Shown here: positions 34,316 to 43,766 of the stretch, piece by piece
Layout: the number at the start of each line of letters is the position of its first letter
How positions within the stretch are numbered: position 1 is the first letter of the stretch
NCBI GenBank assembly: GCA_964537685.1
Contig: CAZICM010000017.1
Span: forward strand, 111,768-175,767
Direction: 5' to 3'
Source of the DNA: CAZICM01 sp964537685
Lineage (GTDB): Bacteria; Myxococcota_A; Polyangia; Polyangiales; Polyangiaceae
Length of the DNA stretch: 64,000 nucleotides
Program-made: the position numbers and the translations under genes
Notes under the pieces: model-generated
Database searches by the model: none
What the model saw: the letters and a program-made list of their open reading frames with translations, nothing else
Told to the model about the DNA's origin: nothing

Positions 34316-35290
34316 TCAGTACCTCGCGGTCTCGACAATGGCCGGCAGGATTCGGTGTGCAAGCGGCAGGTATTCGTTCTCGAGGGTGTAGGGGAAGGGT
34401 GTGTCGAATCCCGTGACGCGCGCGGGCGGCGCTTCTAGGTGCAGGAAGGCTTTTTCATTGATGAGCGACACCAGCTCCGAACCCAGCCCGCAGCTCTTCG
34501 GCGCTTCGTGAACAATCACGACACGCCCTGTTTTCTTCACCGATTCAATGATCGTTTCGATATCGAGCGGCCAGAGTGTGCGCAGATCGATGACTTCGCA
34601 ATCGATGCCTTGAGACGCGGCTTGATTCGAGGCTTCAAGGGATTCGTAGAGCATCGCGCCCCATGCGATAACCGTCACTTGCTTGCCAGGCCGCACAATA
34701 TTGGCCTTGCCCAGCGGCACCACATAATCGCCTTCGGGAACATCGCCCTTGGCGGCGCGGTAAATGCGCTTCGGTTCGAAGAACAAAACCGGATCGGGAT
34801 CGCGTATCGATGCGAGCAGCAAACCCTTGGCGTCGGCGGGATTGGAAGGGCACACAACCTTCAGGCCCGCCACATGAATAAACTGCGCCTCAGGCGATTG
34901 AGAGTGATAGTGGCCGCCGCGGATACCGCCGCCCACCGGCGTCCGGATTACCAGCTTCGATGAATACTCGCCGCCCGAGCGATACCGGTATTTGGCGAGC
35001 TCAGAGACGATTTGATCGTAGGCCGGGAAAATAAAATCGGCGAACTGAATTTCAGGGATGGGCACAAGGCCGTAGAGCGCCATACCAATGGCCGCACCGA
35101 TAATTCCGCCTTCCGAAAGCGGTGTATCGATGACGCGCTCATCGCCAAATTCGGCGAACAATCCCTTCGTGACACGAAAAACGCCGCCTACTTTGCCAAC
35201 ATCCTCTCCGAGAATGACAACGCGGCTATCGCGCCGCATCTCGAAGCGCAGCGCATCGTTGATCGCATCGACCATATTCATCTGAGCCAT
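34316..35290 (-). CDS. bkdA2: Branched-chain 2-oxoacid dehydrogenase E1 beta subunit
   Basis: 324-aa subunit that with E1 alpha decarboxylates branched-chain 2-oxoacids and reductively acylates the E2 lipoyl group. Typical motifs: MVDAINDALRFEMRRD, VILGEDVGKVGGVFRVTKGL, DTPLSEGGIIGAAIGMAL, EIQFADFIFPAYDQIVSELAKYRYRSGG (read in parts), and the transketolase C-domain with VVIVHEAPKSCGLG. ATG 35290 has GGGAG 9 bases upstream. E2 follows one base after the stop, so expression is coupled. Confidence 0.92.
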   Translation of the reverse strand: MAQMNMVDAINDALRFEMRRDSRVVILGEDVGKVGGVFRVTKGLFAEFGDERVIDTPLSEGGIIGAAIGMALYGLVPIPEIQFADFIFPAYDQIVSELAKYRYRSGGEYSSKLVIRTPVGGGIRGGHYHSQSPEAQFIHVAGLKVVCPSNPADAKGLLLASIRDPDPVLFFEPKRIYRAAKGDVPEGDYVVPLGKANIVRPGKQVTVIAWGAMLYESLEASNQAASQGIDCEVIDLRTLWPLDIETIIESVKKTGRVVIVHEAPKSCGLGSELVSLINEKAFLHLEAPPARVTGFDTPFPYTLENEYLPLAHRILPAIVETARY

Positions 35291-35356
35291 TCGTCTGATC
35301 TCCCGCCGGTGTGCGGCACTCCTCAAGCTGTGGGCGTCTCTTTTTCCGCTTCCTTA

Positions 35357-36553
35357 TCAGTGACCGCCGTGGCCTTTGGCGCGCGGCGCTTTGCGAAGGA
35401 TTTCCCGCTGTTCTGCCAAGTGCCACGGAAGCTCCGCGTACACGTCGTCGAACAATGAATCAATCGGCGGAAGCGGGGTCTGTTCAGCGGTGGCCAAGGC
35501 CGCCCGGATTTCCGCGTCAATGGCTTCTTTCATCTCCCGCTCGCGCGCTTCGTTAAAGGCATGGTGCTGCGCGAGGTAATTTCTCACCCGTACAAGCGGA
35601 TCGAGGCGTTTCCAGGGCTCAAGCCATGTCTCCGGCCTGTACGCATTGGGATCGTCGCTCGTGGAATGACCGCTCATTCTGTACGTCATGGCCTCGATCA
35701 GCGTCGCACCCTCGCCCTTTGAAGCCCTCGCTACGGCATCGCGCGTTACCTTCACGACCGCGAACAAATCGTTTCCATCCACGCGGATACCCGGAACGCC
35801 ATAGGCCATGCCTTTGACCGCAAAGGATTCGCTTCCCGTCTGCCGTTCAGTAGGCACGCTGATCGCCCAGCCATTGTTGCGGACGACAAATATCGTCGGC
35901 GTTTTAAAGACGCCCGCGAAGTTCATACCATTGTGAAACTCGCCCGAGCTTGTCGCGCCTTCGCCCATAAAAACCAGGGCCGCCACATCGTCTTTCTTGA
36001 TCTTCGCGGCCCACGCGGCTCCCACGGCTTGAGGAATCTGCGTCCCAATCGGCGAGCTGATCGACGTGAAATTGGCCTTCCGCCACACATAATGATCCGG
36101 CATCTGACGGCCCTTTGCCGGGTCGTTCGCATTGCCGAACATGTTGTCGATATAGCGCTGAAGTGGCATTCCCCGAAGCAGCGCCGCGCTGAATTCACGG
36201 TAACAAGGGAAGAGCCAGTCCTGCGTCCGAAGCGCAAAGGCAGCGCCCAAAATCGCGGCTTCCTCGCCCAGCGATCCGATATGAAATCCAATCCGGCCCT
36301 GGCGCTGAAGCGCAACCAGCCGCTCATCGAGCATGCGCGCCTGCGTCATCGCGCGGTAGAGCGACATAAGCTCGCTTTCCGACAATTTTGGATCGTGAGC
36401 AGGATCGAGCGTGCCATCCTCGCGCAGAGCGCGCACCACATCGGGCGCGAGCGTATCGAGAGGATTGCGCGCAATCGCTGCGGGCGCTCCATGCGTTGGG
36501 TGGCTCGAGACCGTCGCTTCTGTTTGACTTTGGTTTTCGGGTGCGGTGCTCAT
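35357..36553 (-). CDS. bkdA1: Branched-chain 2-oxoacid dehydrogenase E1 alpha subunit
   Basis: 398-aa thiamine-diphosphate enzyme subunit. The ThDP/Mg motif runs from MGEGATSSGEFHNGMNFAGV to VVRNNGW (the GDG...NN motif with Glu as second residue, as in branched-chain enzymes). GRQMPDHYVW, ISSPIGTQIPQAVGAAWA and the phosphorylation-loop-like MSGHSTSDDPNAYR are characteristic of BCKDH rather than pyruvate dehydrogenase. ATG 36553 is chosen over an upstream TTG. The first ~35 residues are Ser/Thr/Ala-rich and probably flexible. It is first of the E1a-E1b-E2 genes. Confidence 0.92.
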   Translation of the reverse strand: MSTAPENQSQTEATVSSHPTHGAPAAIARNPLDTLAPDVVRALREDGTLDPAHDPKLSESELMSLYRAMTQARMLDERLVALQRQGRIGFHIGSLGEEAAILGAAFALRTQDWLFPCYREFSAALLRGMPLQRYIDNMFGNANDPAKGRQMPDHYVWRKANFTSISSPIGTQIPQAVGAAWAAKIKKDDVAALVFMGEGATSSGEFHNGMNFAGVFKTPTIFVVRNNGWAISVPTERQTGSESFAVKGMAYGVPGIRVDGNDLFAVVKVTRDAVARASKGEGATLIEAMTYRMSGHSTSDDPNAYRPETWLEPWKRLDPLVRVRNYLAQHHAFNEAREREMKEAIDAEIRAALATAEQTPLPPIDSLFDDVYAELPWHLAEQREILRKAPRAKGHGGH

Positions 36554-36681
36554 CGCGGGCTCACCATTAGTCAAAGCCCGTGTGCTCGAAAAGCCTCGAT
36601 TGTCCTGCCCTCGTTCGACACGCTGCGTCGGCGCGTTTTTTCTTTGATTTTGCTCTGCGAAAAAGTTGCGCAGGCGAGGGC

Positions 36682-37266
36682 TTATTCGCTTTGAGCGAGG
36701 GCCTGCTCGACCTGAAGGAGCGCCGATTCGACCGAACCGCTGGGCAGATTAAACCCGGTGGCGAGCCGTTCGAGAACGCTGCGTTCTTCAGGGCTAATAC
36801 CGCCTGAGATATGCGCTATCAGCGTGGCAATGCGCAGCACTTCGAACTGATGGTCGCGCCGGCCGATGGCCTTGCCAATGACACGGAGCCTTTGATCTAA
36901 GCCATCTTCCGCGAGCTGGGCTTCCAAATCCCTGAGAAGCGCATCGACCTGAGCGAGCTGCACCATATTGTCACAAGCTTCTGAAACGACGGATTCAAAC
37001 GCGATGCGCTCATCGCCGTCCATTTTTCCATCGCAGTTCGCCGTTAAAAAAGCCGCCTCAACCACAGCCTCGAACAAGACCGCCGCCCTTGGATCGAAGC
37101 CTGTGGGCACCGTGACTTCTTCCACAACCGACTTTGCGCCGTAGTACGAAGCGGACTGTTTGAAAATGGAGCCCTTGATTTTTGACTCCGCCGCGGCTGT
37201 TCCCTGCTTGGGTTCAGCGATGCACCGGGCAACGCGCGAGAGAAGGCTTTTATCGTGGGCGGGCAT
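36682..37266 (-). CDS. TerB-like domain protein
   Basis: 194-aa cytoplasmic protein. Residues ~60-190 fit the all-helical TerB (tellurite-resistance-type) fold: AAFLTANCDGKMDGDERIAFESVV with the acidic DGxxxxxE element, followed by ISPEERSVLERLA, a second acidic turn. ATG 37266 is preferred since the extra upstream residues look unstructured. TerB domains may bind metal at membranes; the function here is unknown. It lies between lipA and bkdA1 on the same strand (gaps 55 and 128 bases), so it is probably cotranscribed with them. Confidence 0.7.
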   Translation of the reverse strand: MPAHDKSLLSRVARCIAEPKQGTAAAESKIKGSIFKQSASYYGAKSVVEEVTVPTGFDPRAAVLFEAVVEAAFLTANCDGKMDGDERIAFESVVSEACDNMVQLAQVDALLRDLEAQLAEDGLDQRLRVIGKAIGRRDHQFEVLRIATLIAHISGGISPEERSVLERLATGFNLPSGSVESALLQVEQALAQSE

Positions 37267-37321
37267 AAAGGCTGGGTGAATGATCGTATGGACCAAAAAA
37301 ATGGCCAAATATCAAGGTTCT

Positions 37322-38440
37322 TCAGCGCCGAATTAAGCTCTCGGGCCGGATGAGCGAGCCTTGTTCTGCACGGGCCTGAATTGAATTCCATGGGTGCTGA
37401 GGATCGGGTTGGCTTAATTCGCCAGATTCACCTGATTCGCTCAATTCAGCGGCGACCCGGGCGGCCTCTCGCCTTGCTGTTTCCAGCCGTGAATCCAAGA
37501 GAGCCCCGATTTCAGCAGCGGGCCTCTTTTGCGCGTCCGCCCCGTCCTTGAGCACGCTGTGCAAAAACACCTCGCCGGCTTTGTAACTCGATCGGACAAG
37601 CGGCCCTGAAGCGGCATACAAAAATCCCATCTCCAGCGCTTGGCGCTCATAGGCTTCAAATTCAGCAGGCTCTACAAAACGCAGCACTTCATGATGTTTA
37701 GGTGTGGGCCGGAGATATTGGCCAATGGTCACCACATCCACATCGGCACTCCGGAGATCGCGGAGCGTTTCGCCCACCTCGGCAGGCGTCTCTCCAAGAC
37801 CGACCATCACCGAACTCTTGGTCAGCATCCGCCTTCCCGAACTGTTCTTTCTCCAGCGCTCCTTGGCCCACCGCAGCACATTCAGCGATTGATCGTAATT
37901 CGAACGCACATCCCTCACCGTCCGCGTCAGCCTCCGCACCACTTCAACATTGTGCGCAAACACATCGGGCTCCGCGTCCGCCGCCGTTTCTACCGAGCTT
38001 CGGTGCCCGCAAAAATCGCCAACCAAGGTTTCAATCAAAATATCCGGCCGCAGCCCGCGCAAACGCCTCACGGTCTTCGCCACATGCTCGGCGCCCCCAT
38101 CGAGCAAGTCATCGCGGTTCACCATCGTCATCACGACATAACTCAAGTCGAGCCGGGCAATCGCGCGCGCCACATGCTCCGGCTCGCGCACATCGACGGC
38201 GCCCCTTGGATCGCCTGTCGTCACCGCACAAAAGCGGCAGCCTCGCGTACACACATCGCCGAGCAGCATCACGGTGGCCGTGCCTTCGCGCCAGCACTCG
38301 CCCACATTCGGACAGCGCGCTTCTTCGCACACCGTGTGTAAATCCAGCTCGCGGAACGTTCTTTTCAGATGATGGTAGGTATCGCCGCCGGGCGCGCGGA
38401 CTTTCAGCCAGGGCGGCTTGGGCGCATAGCGTGAGCTCAT
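37322..38440 (-). CDS. lipA: Lipoyl synthase
   Basis: 372-aa radical-SAM enzyme that inserts two sulfurs into octanoyl groups on lipoyl domains. Auxiliary cluster Cys are in CEEARCPNVGEC, radical-SAM cluster Cys in CTRGCRFC, and the C-terminal serine ligand in GPLVRSSYKAGE. After that motif a ~75-residue charged tail (helical, then Ser/Glu-rich) extends well past the family's usual end (E. coli LipA is 321 aa). ATG 38440 is preferred over TTG 38449. Its location upstream of the E2 gene, whose Lys44 needs lipoylation, makes functional sense. No lipB is visible. Confidence 0.93.
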   Translation of the reverse strand: MSSRYAPKPPWLKVRAPGGDTYHHLKRTFRELDLHTVCEEARCPNVGECWREGTATVMLLGDVCTRGCRFCAVTTGDPRGAVDVREPEHVARAIARLDLSYVVMTMVNRDDLLDGGAEHVAKTVRRLRGLRPDILIETLVGDFCGHRSSVETAADAEPDVFAHNVEVVRRLTRTVRDVRSNYDQSLNVLRWAKERWRKNSSGRRMLTKSSVMVGLGETPAEVGETLRDLRSADVDVVTIGQYLRPTPKHHEVLRFVEPAEFEAYERQALEMGFLYAASGPLVRSSYKAGEVFLHSVLKDGADAQKRPAAEIGALLDSRLETARREAARVAAELSESGESGELSQPDPQHPWNSIQARAEQGSLIRPESLIRR

Positions 38441-38500
38441 GGCGCGCAAGGTAGCACGCTGACTCTACGCATCGGGGCTTGTGTGGGGGAACGAAACAAA

Positions 38501-38520
38501 GGGCCGCTGGGCAGCGGCCC
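38501..38520 (-). terminator. Intrinsic terminator of the Cys-rich lipoprotein gene
   Basis: GGGCCGCTG (38501-38509) pairs with CAGCGGCCC (38512-38520), a near-complete GC hairpin, 12 bases after the stop codon at 38533 on the minus strand. It is followed on that strand by TTTGTTT. This is the clearest intrinsic terminator in the window. Confidence 0.7.
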
Positions 38521-38532
38521 GAAGGGTTTTTC

Positions 38533-41500
38533 TCAGGGCGTGGCACAGAGCGCGAGCGACCAGGAATTCAGCGTTCCGGTATCGCCGATCGCAGTGTCGA
38601 ATATGTCAAGCGTCCATATTCCCTGCGCCATTTCACCGTTGAGCAAGAACAGCGAATCGTCCGGCGAATAGCAGCCGTTAAAGGGCGCGATGCCCAACCC
38701 AATCGGCGTGGCACACGAAGAGTCGAAGATCGTGGCCGTGTAGTTGTCGTCGCCGCCGCCGTAATAACTCGAGAGGATGGTCGACGTTCCCAATGCCGAA
38801 CGCAGCGTCATTTCGAGATCACCGTCATAGGAATGCGTGATGTCGAGCTGAACAACGGCCTTGGTCACCGTACCTGGATGGGTAACGAAAATATCCGAGA
38901 CCGCGCTTGCGTTATCCATCACGGATTGAGGCACTTGCACCGAATTGTAGACATACAGCGTCTCCCCGACACCGCAGGTCACCGACGCCGCGAGAGCGCA
39001 ATCGCTGTCCAGCGCATCGATAAAGCTATCGCCGTCGTTGTCCACCCCATCGCCGCATAAGGTCTCGGCGAGGGAACAGACGCTGGGTGATGTTGCCGAA
39101 CACTGATAATCCAACTCCACCAAACAGGCGGACGAGCAGCCATCACCGTTGGCCGTGTTGTTGTCGTCGCACTTTTCGCCCGGATCGAAGCTGCCATTGC
39201 CACAGGCAGGCACGCATACGCTGGGCGCGCCCGAACACGAATAACCCGACTCGACAGCGCATGCCGATGAACAGCCATCGCCGTTCGCGGTATTGCCGTC
39301 ATCGCAGGTATCCGTGCCGTTGATCACGCCATCGCCGCAGCTTGAAACACACACGCTGGGCGAGCCTGAGCACACATAGCCGGCTTCCACCGTACAGTCC
39401 CCCGCGCAGCCATCACCCCCCACAGCGTTGCCATCATCGCAGCCTTCGTAGGTGTAGAGCGTGCTGTCCCCGCAAACGGCGAGCACCTTCACCTGAACGT
39501 GATAGACCGGGATTGCATCGTTGTCGGCATAATCCTCGGTGCGAACGTAGTAGGTGCCAGGCGCCATGCTGCGCACAGCCGCATCATTCGCAGGCGTAAT
39601 CAGCGAACAGGTGCTGATTCCAGCATCATCGTTGCTCACAATTTCGGTGGTGCAGTCACTCGCATACAGCCTGACGATGGTGTCGGCCGCGACACAACTG
39701 CCGACGTTCACATCAAAGGTCTCAACGGAGATGCTCGAGGGCGAAGCCAGCGTGAAAGCGAACATGTCCTGATCGCCCGCGGGTGAAATCGCTCCCTGGT
39801 AGATGAGCTCCGGGTTTGGCGTGAAGGGGCCGTTAAAGTCTGGACAAGCACCATTGGGCTCGGCTTCGGTGCTTCCCGCAACGCACACGCTGGGCGAGCC
39901 AAAACACACGAAACCGGCTTCCACAATGCACGTTGCCGAGCATCCATCGCCCGGCGCGACATTGCCATCATCGCATTGATCGGCCGCATCCACGCTGCCA
40001 TCGCCGCAGACTTCAGGAACGCAAACACTGGGTGAAACGCTGTTATCGCAGTTGAAACCCGCCTCTTCGGCGCACATATCCGAACAGCCGTCACCCACCG
40101 TCAAATTGCCGTCATCACAGGCTTCATACGCTTCGATCAACCCATTGCCGCACAGCGAAGTGAGCTTCACCGTCACGTTATAGACCGGGATGATTTCATC
40201 GTTCTGATACTCATGAACGCGCACATAATACGTACCGGGCGCGAGCATACGGGCGCCTGCGTCGGCGGCCGGATCGATCAGCGAGCATGTGGACAACCCG
40301 TCATCGTCATCGGACGCAAGCTCGGTTATGCAGTCCGAACCATACAAGTACACGAGCGTATCGATGGCCGGGCAGGAACCTGGAAGCGCTCCTTCAAAGG
40401 TCTCGATGGCAACGCTGGCCATCGCCGGAATCGTGAATGCGAAGTAGTCCTGATCGGCCACGGGATCGATCGTCGCTTGATACAAAACGCCGGGTTCTGT
40501 GGGGAAAGCACCGCCCACGCTTGGCGTGAACGGGCCATCGGTATCGGGGCCGGGACAGGTTTCGTTGGGCTCGCTTTCAGCGCTGCACTGGGGCTCGACC
40601 GTACAGGCGGAGCAGCAATCGCCGCTTACCGCGTTGCCGTCTTCGCAAGTCTCCGTGCCATTGATAATGCCGTCTCCGCAAGCCGGCGCCTGACACACAT
40701 TTCCCGTGCAAACACCGCTTGTGCAATCGACTCCCGTTCCGCAAATCTGACCATCGGCGCAACCTACGGGACACGATCCGCCGCAGTCCACGTCGGTCTC
40801 GCTGCCGTTCTTCACGCCGTCTCCGCAAGCCGGTGCCTGACACACATTTCCCGTGCAAACGCCGCTTGCGCAATCGGTTCCCGTTCCGCAAATCTGACCA
40901 TCGGCGCAGTCCGCCGGACATGGGCCGCCGCAGTCCACATCGCTCTCAGAACCGTTCTTCACACCGTCTCCGCAAGCCGGCGCCTGACACACATTTCCCG
41001 TGCAAACGCCGCTTGCGCAATCGGCTCCCGTTCCGCAAATCTGACCATCGGCGCAGTCCGCCGGACATGTGCCGCCGCAGTCCACATCGCTCTCAGAGCC
41101 GTTCTTCACACCGTCTCCGCAAGCCGGCGCCTGACACACATTTCCCGTGCAAACGCCGCTTGCGCAATCGGCTCCCGTTCCGCAAATCTGACCATCGGCG
41201 CAGTCCGCCGGACATGTGCCGCCGCAGTCCACATCGCTCTCAGAGCCGTTCTTCACACCGTCTCCGCAAGCCGGCGCCTGACACACATTTCCCGTGCAAA
41301 CGCCGCTTGCGCAATCGGCTCCCGTTCCGCAAATCTGACCATCGGCGCAGTCCGCCGGACATGTGCCGCCGCAGTCCACATCGCTCTCAGAGCCGTTCTT
41401 CACACCGTCTCCGCAAGCCGGCGCCTGACACACATTTCCCGTGCAAACGCCGCTTGCGCAATCGGCTCCCGTTCCGCAAATCTGACCATCGGCGCAGTCC

Positions 41501-42468
41501 GCCGGACATGTGCCGCCGCAGTCCACATCGCTCTCAGAGCCGTTCTTCACACCGTCTCCGCAAGCCGGCGCCTGACACACATTTCCCGTGCAAACGCCGC
41601 TTGCGCAATCCGCGCCCACGACACAAGGACCGCCATCTGCGCAGGCCGGACAGCTTCCTCCACCGCAGTCCACGCCGGTTTCCAAGCCGTTCTTCACGTT
41701 GTCCGCACAGCCCGGAACCTGACAGACACTCCCCGTGCACACGCCGCTCACACAGTCGGCCGCAACACCGCACACCAAACCATCGTTGCAGGGCGCGCAG
41801 TCCGCACCGCCGCAGTCCACATCTGTCTCGTTGCCGTTTTTCACCGTATCGGCGCAGCTAGGCGGCACGCACAGATTGGCCATGCACACACCGCTCATGC
41901 AGTCCGCGCCCACCAAACACTCGACGCAGACCCCCATCCCATCGCAGAGCGTTCCCTGCCCCGCACTGCACGGCGTCCCCACCGCACTCGGCATATTGCT
42001 CGGCGTTCCCATCGAGCAAGCGTCATCGGTGCAGGCATTGCCATCATCCATCACGTCCGCATCGTCGTTTTGGGAAATCACCGCGCCCATCCCGTCGCAG
42101 ACGTTGACTTTGCAATCGTCGGCCGCCTGCATCATCACGGGTGTTCCCGCGGCCGTGTAGTCCATGCCGCAAACACCGCTCTCGCAGGTTCGGGTCCCGC
42201 ATTCGTTGTCCATCCCTGGACAATCCGCGCCGACGGAACACTGAGCCATTCCGCCGCTGCCGCCCTGGCCTCCGCCTCCGGCGCCGCCCTGGCCTCCGCC
42301 TCCGGCGCCGCCCTGACCCGCATTAGACTCTTTGATTTTGCTTCGATCGACACTGGCAAGAAGCTCGCAGCCCGTCGATCCAAACAGCAGCGCGGCCGAG
42401 GAAAACGCCACAAAGAGCGGTTTTCTCCATCGTTCCGCGAACGAATATAGGTTTCCTTTTGTAAGCAC
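38533..42468 (-). CDS. Giant Cys-rich repeat lipoprotein with DUF4215 repeats and P-like C-terminal domain
   Basis: 1311-aa predicted surface lipoprotein. GTG 42468 is chosen because GAGGAAC lies 3-9 bases upstream; it gives a compact signal peptide with lipobox GSTGC. After a GQGGAGGGG tether come Cys-rich segments, then about nine 49-residue units (pattern VKNGSESDVDCGG, CADGQICGTGADC, ASGVCTGNVCQAPACGDG). Two PPC-like beta domains (each with APGTYYVRV) follow, interleaved with several DUF4215/Myxococcus Cys-rich repeats (EACDDGNLTVGDGCSDMC). A C-terminal domain resembles the proprotein-convertase P domain (ending TGTLNSWSLALC). Many disulfides are expected. No protease domain is present. 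Probably an extracellular structural or adhesive protein (inference). Confidence 0.85.
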   Translation of the reverse strand: MLTKGNLYSFAERWRKPLFVAFSSAALLFGSTGCELLASVDRSKIKESNAGQGGAGGGGQGGAGGGGQGGSGGMAQCSVGADCPGMDNECGTRTCESGVCGMDYTAAGTPVMMQAADDCKVNVCDGMGAVISQNDDADVMDDGNACTDDACSMGTPSNMPSAVGTPCSAGQGTLCDGMGVCVECLVGADCMSGVCMANLCVPPSCADTVKNGNETDVDCGGADCAPCNDGLVCGVAADCVSGVCTGSVCQVPGCADNVKNGLETGVDCGGGSCPACADGGPCVVGADCASGVCTGNVCQAPACGDGVKNGSESDVDCGGTCPADCADGQICGTGADCASGVCTGNVCQAPACGDGVKNGSESDVDCGGTCPADCADGQICGTGADCASGVCTGNVCQAPACGDGVKNGSESDVDCGGTCPADCADGQICGTGADCASGVCTGNVCQAPACGDGVKNGSESDVDCGGTCPADCADGQICGTGADCASGVCTGNVCQAPACGDGVKNGSESDVDCGGPCPADCADGQICGTGTDCASGVCTGNVCQAPACGDGVKNGSETDVDCGGSCPVGCADGQICGTGVDCTSGVCTGNVCQAPACGDGIINGTETCEDGNAVSGDCCSACTVEPQCSAESEPNETCPGPDTDGPFTPSVGGAFPTEPGVLYQATIDPVADQDYFAFTIPAMASVAIETFEGALPGSCPAIDTLVYLYGSDCITELASDDDDGLSTCSLIDPAADAGARMLAPGTYYVRVHEYQNDEIIPVYNVTVKLTSLCGNGLIEAYEACDDGNLTVGDGCSDMCAEEAGFNCDNSVSPSVCVPEVCGDGSVDAADQCDDGNVAPGDGCSATCIVEAGFVCFGSPSVCVAGSTEAEPNGACPDFNGPFTPNPELIYQGAISPAGDQDMFAFTLASPSSISVETFDVNVGSCVAADTIVRLYASDCTTEIVSNDDAGISTCSLITPANDAAVRSMAPGTYYVRTEDYADNDAIPVYHVQVKVLAVCGDSTLYTYEGCDDGNAVGGDGCAGDCTVEAGYVCSGSPSVCVSSCGDGVINGTDTCDDGNTANGDGCSSACAVESGYSCSGAPSVCVPACGNGSFDPGEKCDDNNTANGDGCSSACLVELDYQCSATSPSVCSLAETLCGDGVDNDGDSFIDALDSDCALAASVTCGVGETLYVYNSVQVPQSVMDNASAVSDIFVTHPGTVTKAVVQLDITHSYDGDLEMTLRSALGTSTILSSYYGGGDDNYTATIFDSSCATPIGLGIAPFNGCYSPDDSLFLLNGEMAQGIWTLDIFDTAIGDTGTLNSWSLALCATP
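40687..41862. repeat. 147-bp tandem repeat array, four units identical by eye
   Basis: The marker GCCTGACACAC recurs at 40687, 40834, 40981, 41128, 41275, 41422 and 41569, exactly 147 bases apart, with diverged units at 41716 and 41863. Units starting at 40981, 41128, 41275 and 41422 read the same throughout; outer units differ at a few positions. Each encodes 49 residues with six to seven Cys. Reading frame is kept by whole-unit changes. Confidence 0.9.
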
Positions 42469-42594
42469 AGCGTTCCTCGGTGCTGAAATGTTTATGAAGC
42501 GAGCCCGCATGTCCGCGAATGCATCGATGCGGCTGAAATAGGCTGATATTCGGCACGGAACTCAATTGGAGATCGCCTGTCAAGCGTGCCGCGC

Positions 42595-43740
42595 CTATCG
42601 GGACGAAATACCCGGCTCCGTCCTGAAATGCGGCGACAGAAGACCCACTTCCGCGGGCTCAAATACCCCACGTTCCGTAACAATCGCCCGAATCAGCCTC
42701 GCGGGCGTCACATCAAAGGCCGGATGCCTCGCTCCCACACCTTCGGGAACCAGCCTTCGCCTTCCCATAAAGGCCACCTCATGAGAGTTCCTTTCCTCGA
42801 TGGGAATCCCTTTTCCATCCGCCGTCCCCGCATCGACCGTGCTCATCGGCGCTGCCACATAAAAGGGGATGCCATGGGATTGAGCCAAACAGGCCAGGCT
42901 GTATGTCCCAATCTTGTTGGCCACGTCTCCATTGCGGGCAATTCGATCGGCACCCACAAAAATAGCATCGATTTCTCCCCGGCTCATAAAATACCCGGCC
43001 ATCGAATCGGTAATCACTTCAACCGGAATGCCATCTTTATGGAGCTCCCAAGCCGTTAAGCGGGCGCCCTGCAAATAAGGCCGCGTCTCGTCGGCCAAGA
43101 CCCGAATCGCCTTTCCCGCTTCAATGGCCGCCCGAATCACACCGAGCGCCGTTCCATAACCACCCGTCGCCAATGCCCCGGCATTACAGTGGGTCAGCAC
43201 CACGCCCCGCTCGGGCAATAGCTTTTCCCCATGCCTGCCCATCGCCCGGCATGCTTCTACATCCTCCAAATGAATCGCCTTTGCGAGCGAAATCAATTCC
43301 GCAAGGCGTGTCTCTCCGGGATGTTCCGCATGCCGCACGGATTCCGAAAGCATCCGATCCACCGCCCACGATAAATTGACTGCCGTTGGTCTCGATAATT
43401 TTATTGTATTGGCCCACAAGCGCATTGTTTCAAGATATTTTTCTGCATCAGCCATAACGACCGATGTACAGGCCAATACCATCGCATAGGCACCCGCAAT
43501 TCCTATGGCCGGAGCTCCCCGGACGACCATCGATTGAATGGCTCTCTCCACACCATGCGCTGTTTTTAATTCGACGTAATGCTCGTGCTCCGGCAGTTCC
43601 AACTGATTGAGCATGTAGACAGAATGGCCGTCGCCCGAGAGTTCAATCGCCGAATAATCGGCTCCAGACAGCGCGTGCCCCGGAAGCCAGGGAGCTTTTG
43701 TCCACACCTTGGGATGTTCATCTCCGAATTGGGCATGCAT
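42595..43740 (-). CDS. mtnA: S-methyl-5-thioribose-1-phosphate isomerase
   Basis: 381-aa enzyme of the methionine salvage pathway, converting methylthioribose-1-phosphate to methylthioribulose-1-phosphate. Diagnostic motifs: MVVRGAPAIGIAGAYA, catalytic Cys in VLTHCNAGALATGGYGTALG, catalytic Asp in FVGADRIARNGDVANKIGTY, and IPFYVAAPMSTVD. No other mtn genes are visible. It is the last gene of a minus-strand run starting near 47.45 kb, 26 bases after the preceding gene. Confidence 0.92.
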   Translation of the reverse strand: MHAQFGDEHPKVWTKAPWLPGHALSGADYSAIELSGDGHSVYMLNQLELPEHEHYVELKTAHGVERAIQSMVVRGAPAIGIAGAYAMVLACTSVVMADAEKYLETMRLWANTIKLSRPTAVNLSWAVDRMLSESVRHAEHPGETRLAELISLAKAIHLEDVEACRAMGRHGEKLLPERGVVLTHCNAGALATGGYGTALGVIRAAIEAGKAIRVLADETRPYLQGARLTAWELHKDGIPVEVITDSMAGYFMSRGEIDAIFVGADRIARNGDVANKIGTYSLACLAQSHGIPFYVAAPMSTVDAGTADGKGIPIEERNSHEVAFMGRRRLVPEGVGARHPAFDVTPARLIRAIVTERGVFEPAEVGLLSPHFRTEPGISSR

Positions 43741-43766
43741 ACGATAAATTTTAATATTTTAGGATT

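Noticed and set aside
40719..41861. A second antisense frame (380 codons) with Arg/Ser/His repeats
   Set aside because: Same cause as above; composition (SRSSHRLRKPAPD type) is typical of a shadow frame.
40687..41862. Regularly spaced repeats as a possible CRISPR array
   Set aside because: The whole 147-bp unit is repeated without unique spacers and encodes an in-frame protein repeat.
40213..42450. A 745-codon open frame on the plus strand, antisense to the Cys-rich lipoprotein gene
   Set aside because: It exists because the tandem 147-bp repeats and high codon bias leave the opposite strand free of stops. Its translation is a low-complexity repeat without signal peptide or domain, whereas the minus strand has a strong ribosome binding site, lipobox and known repeat families.
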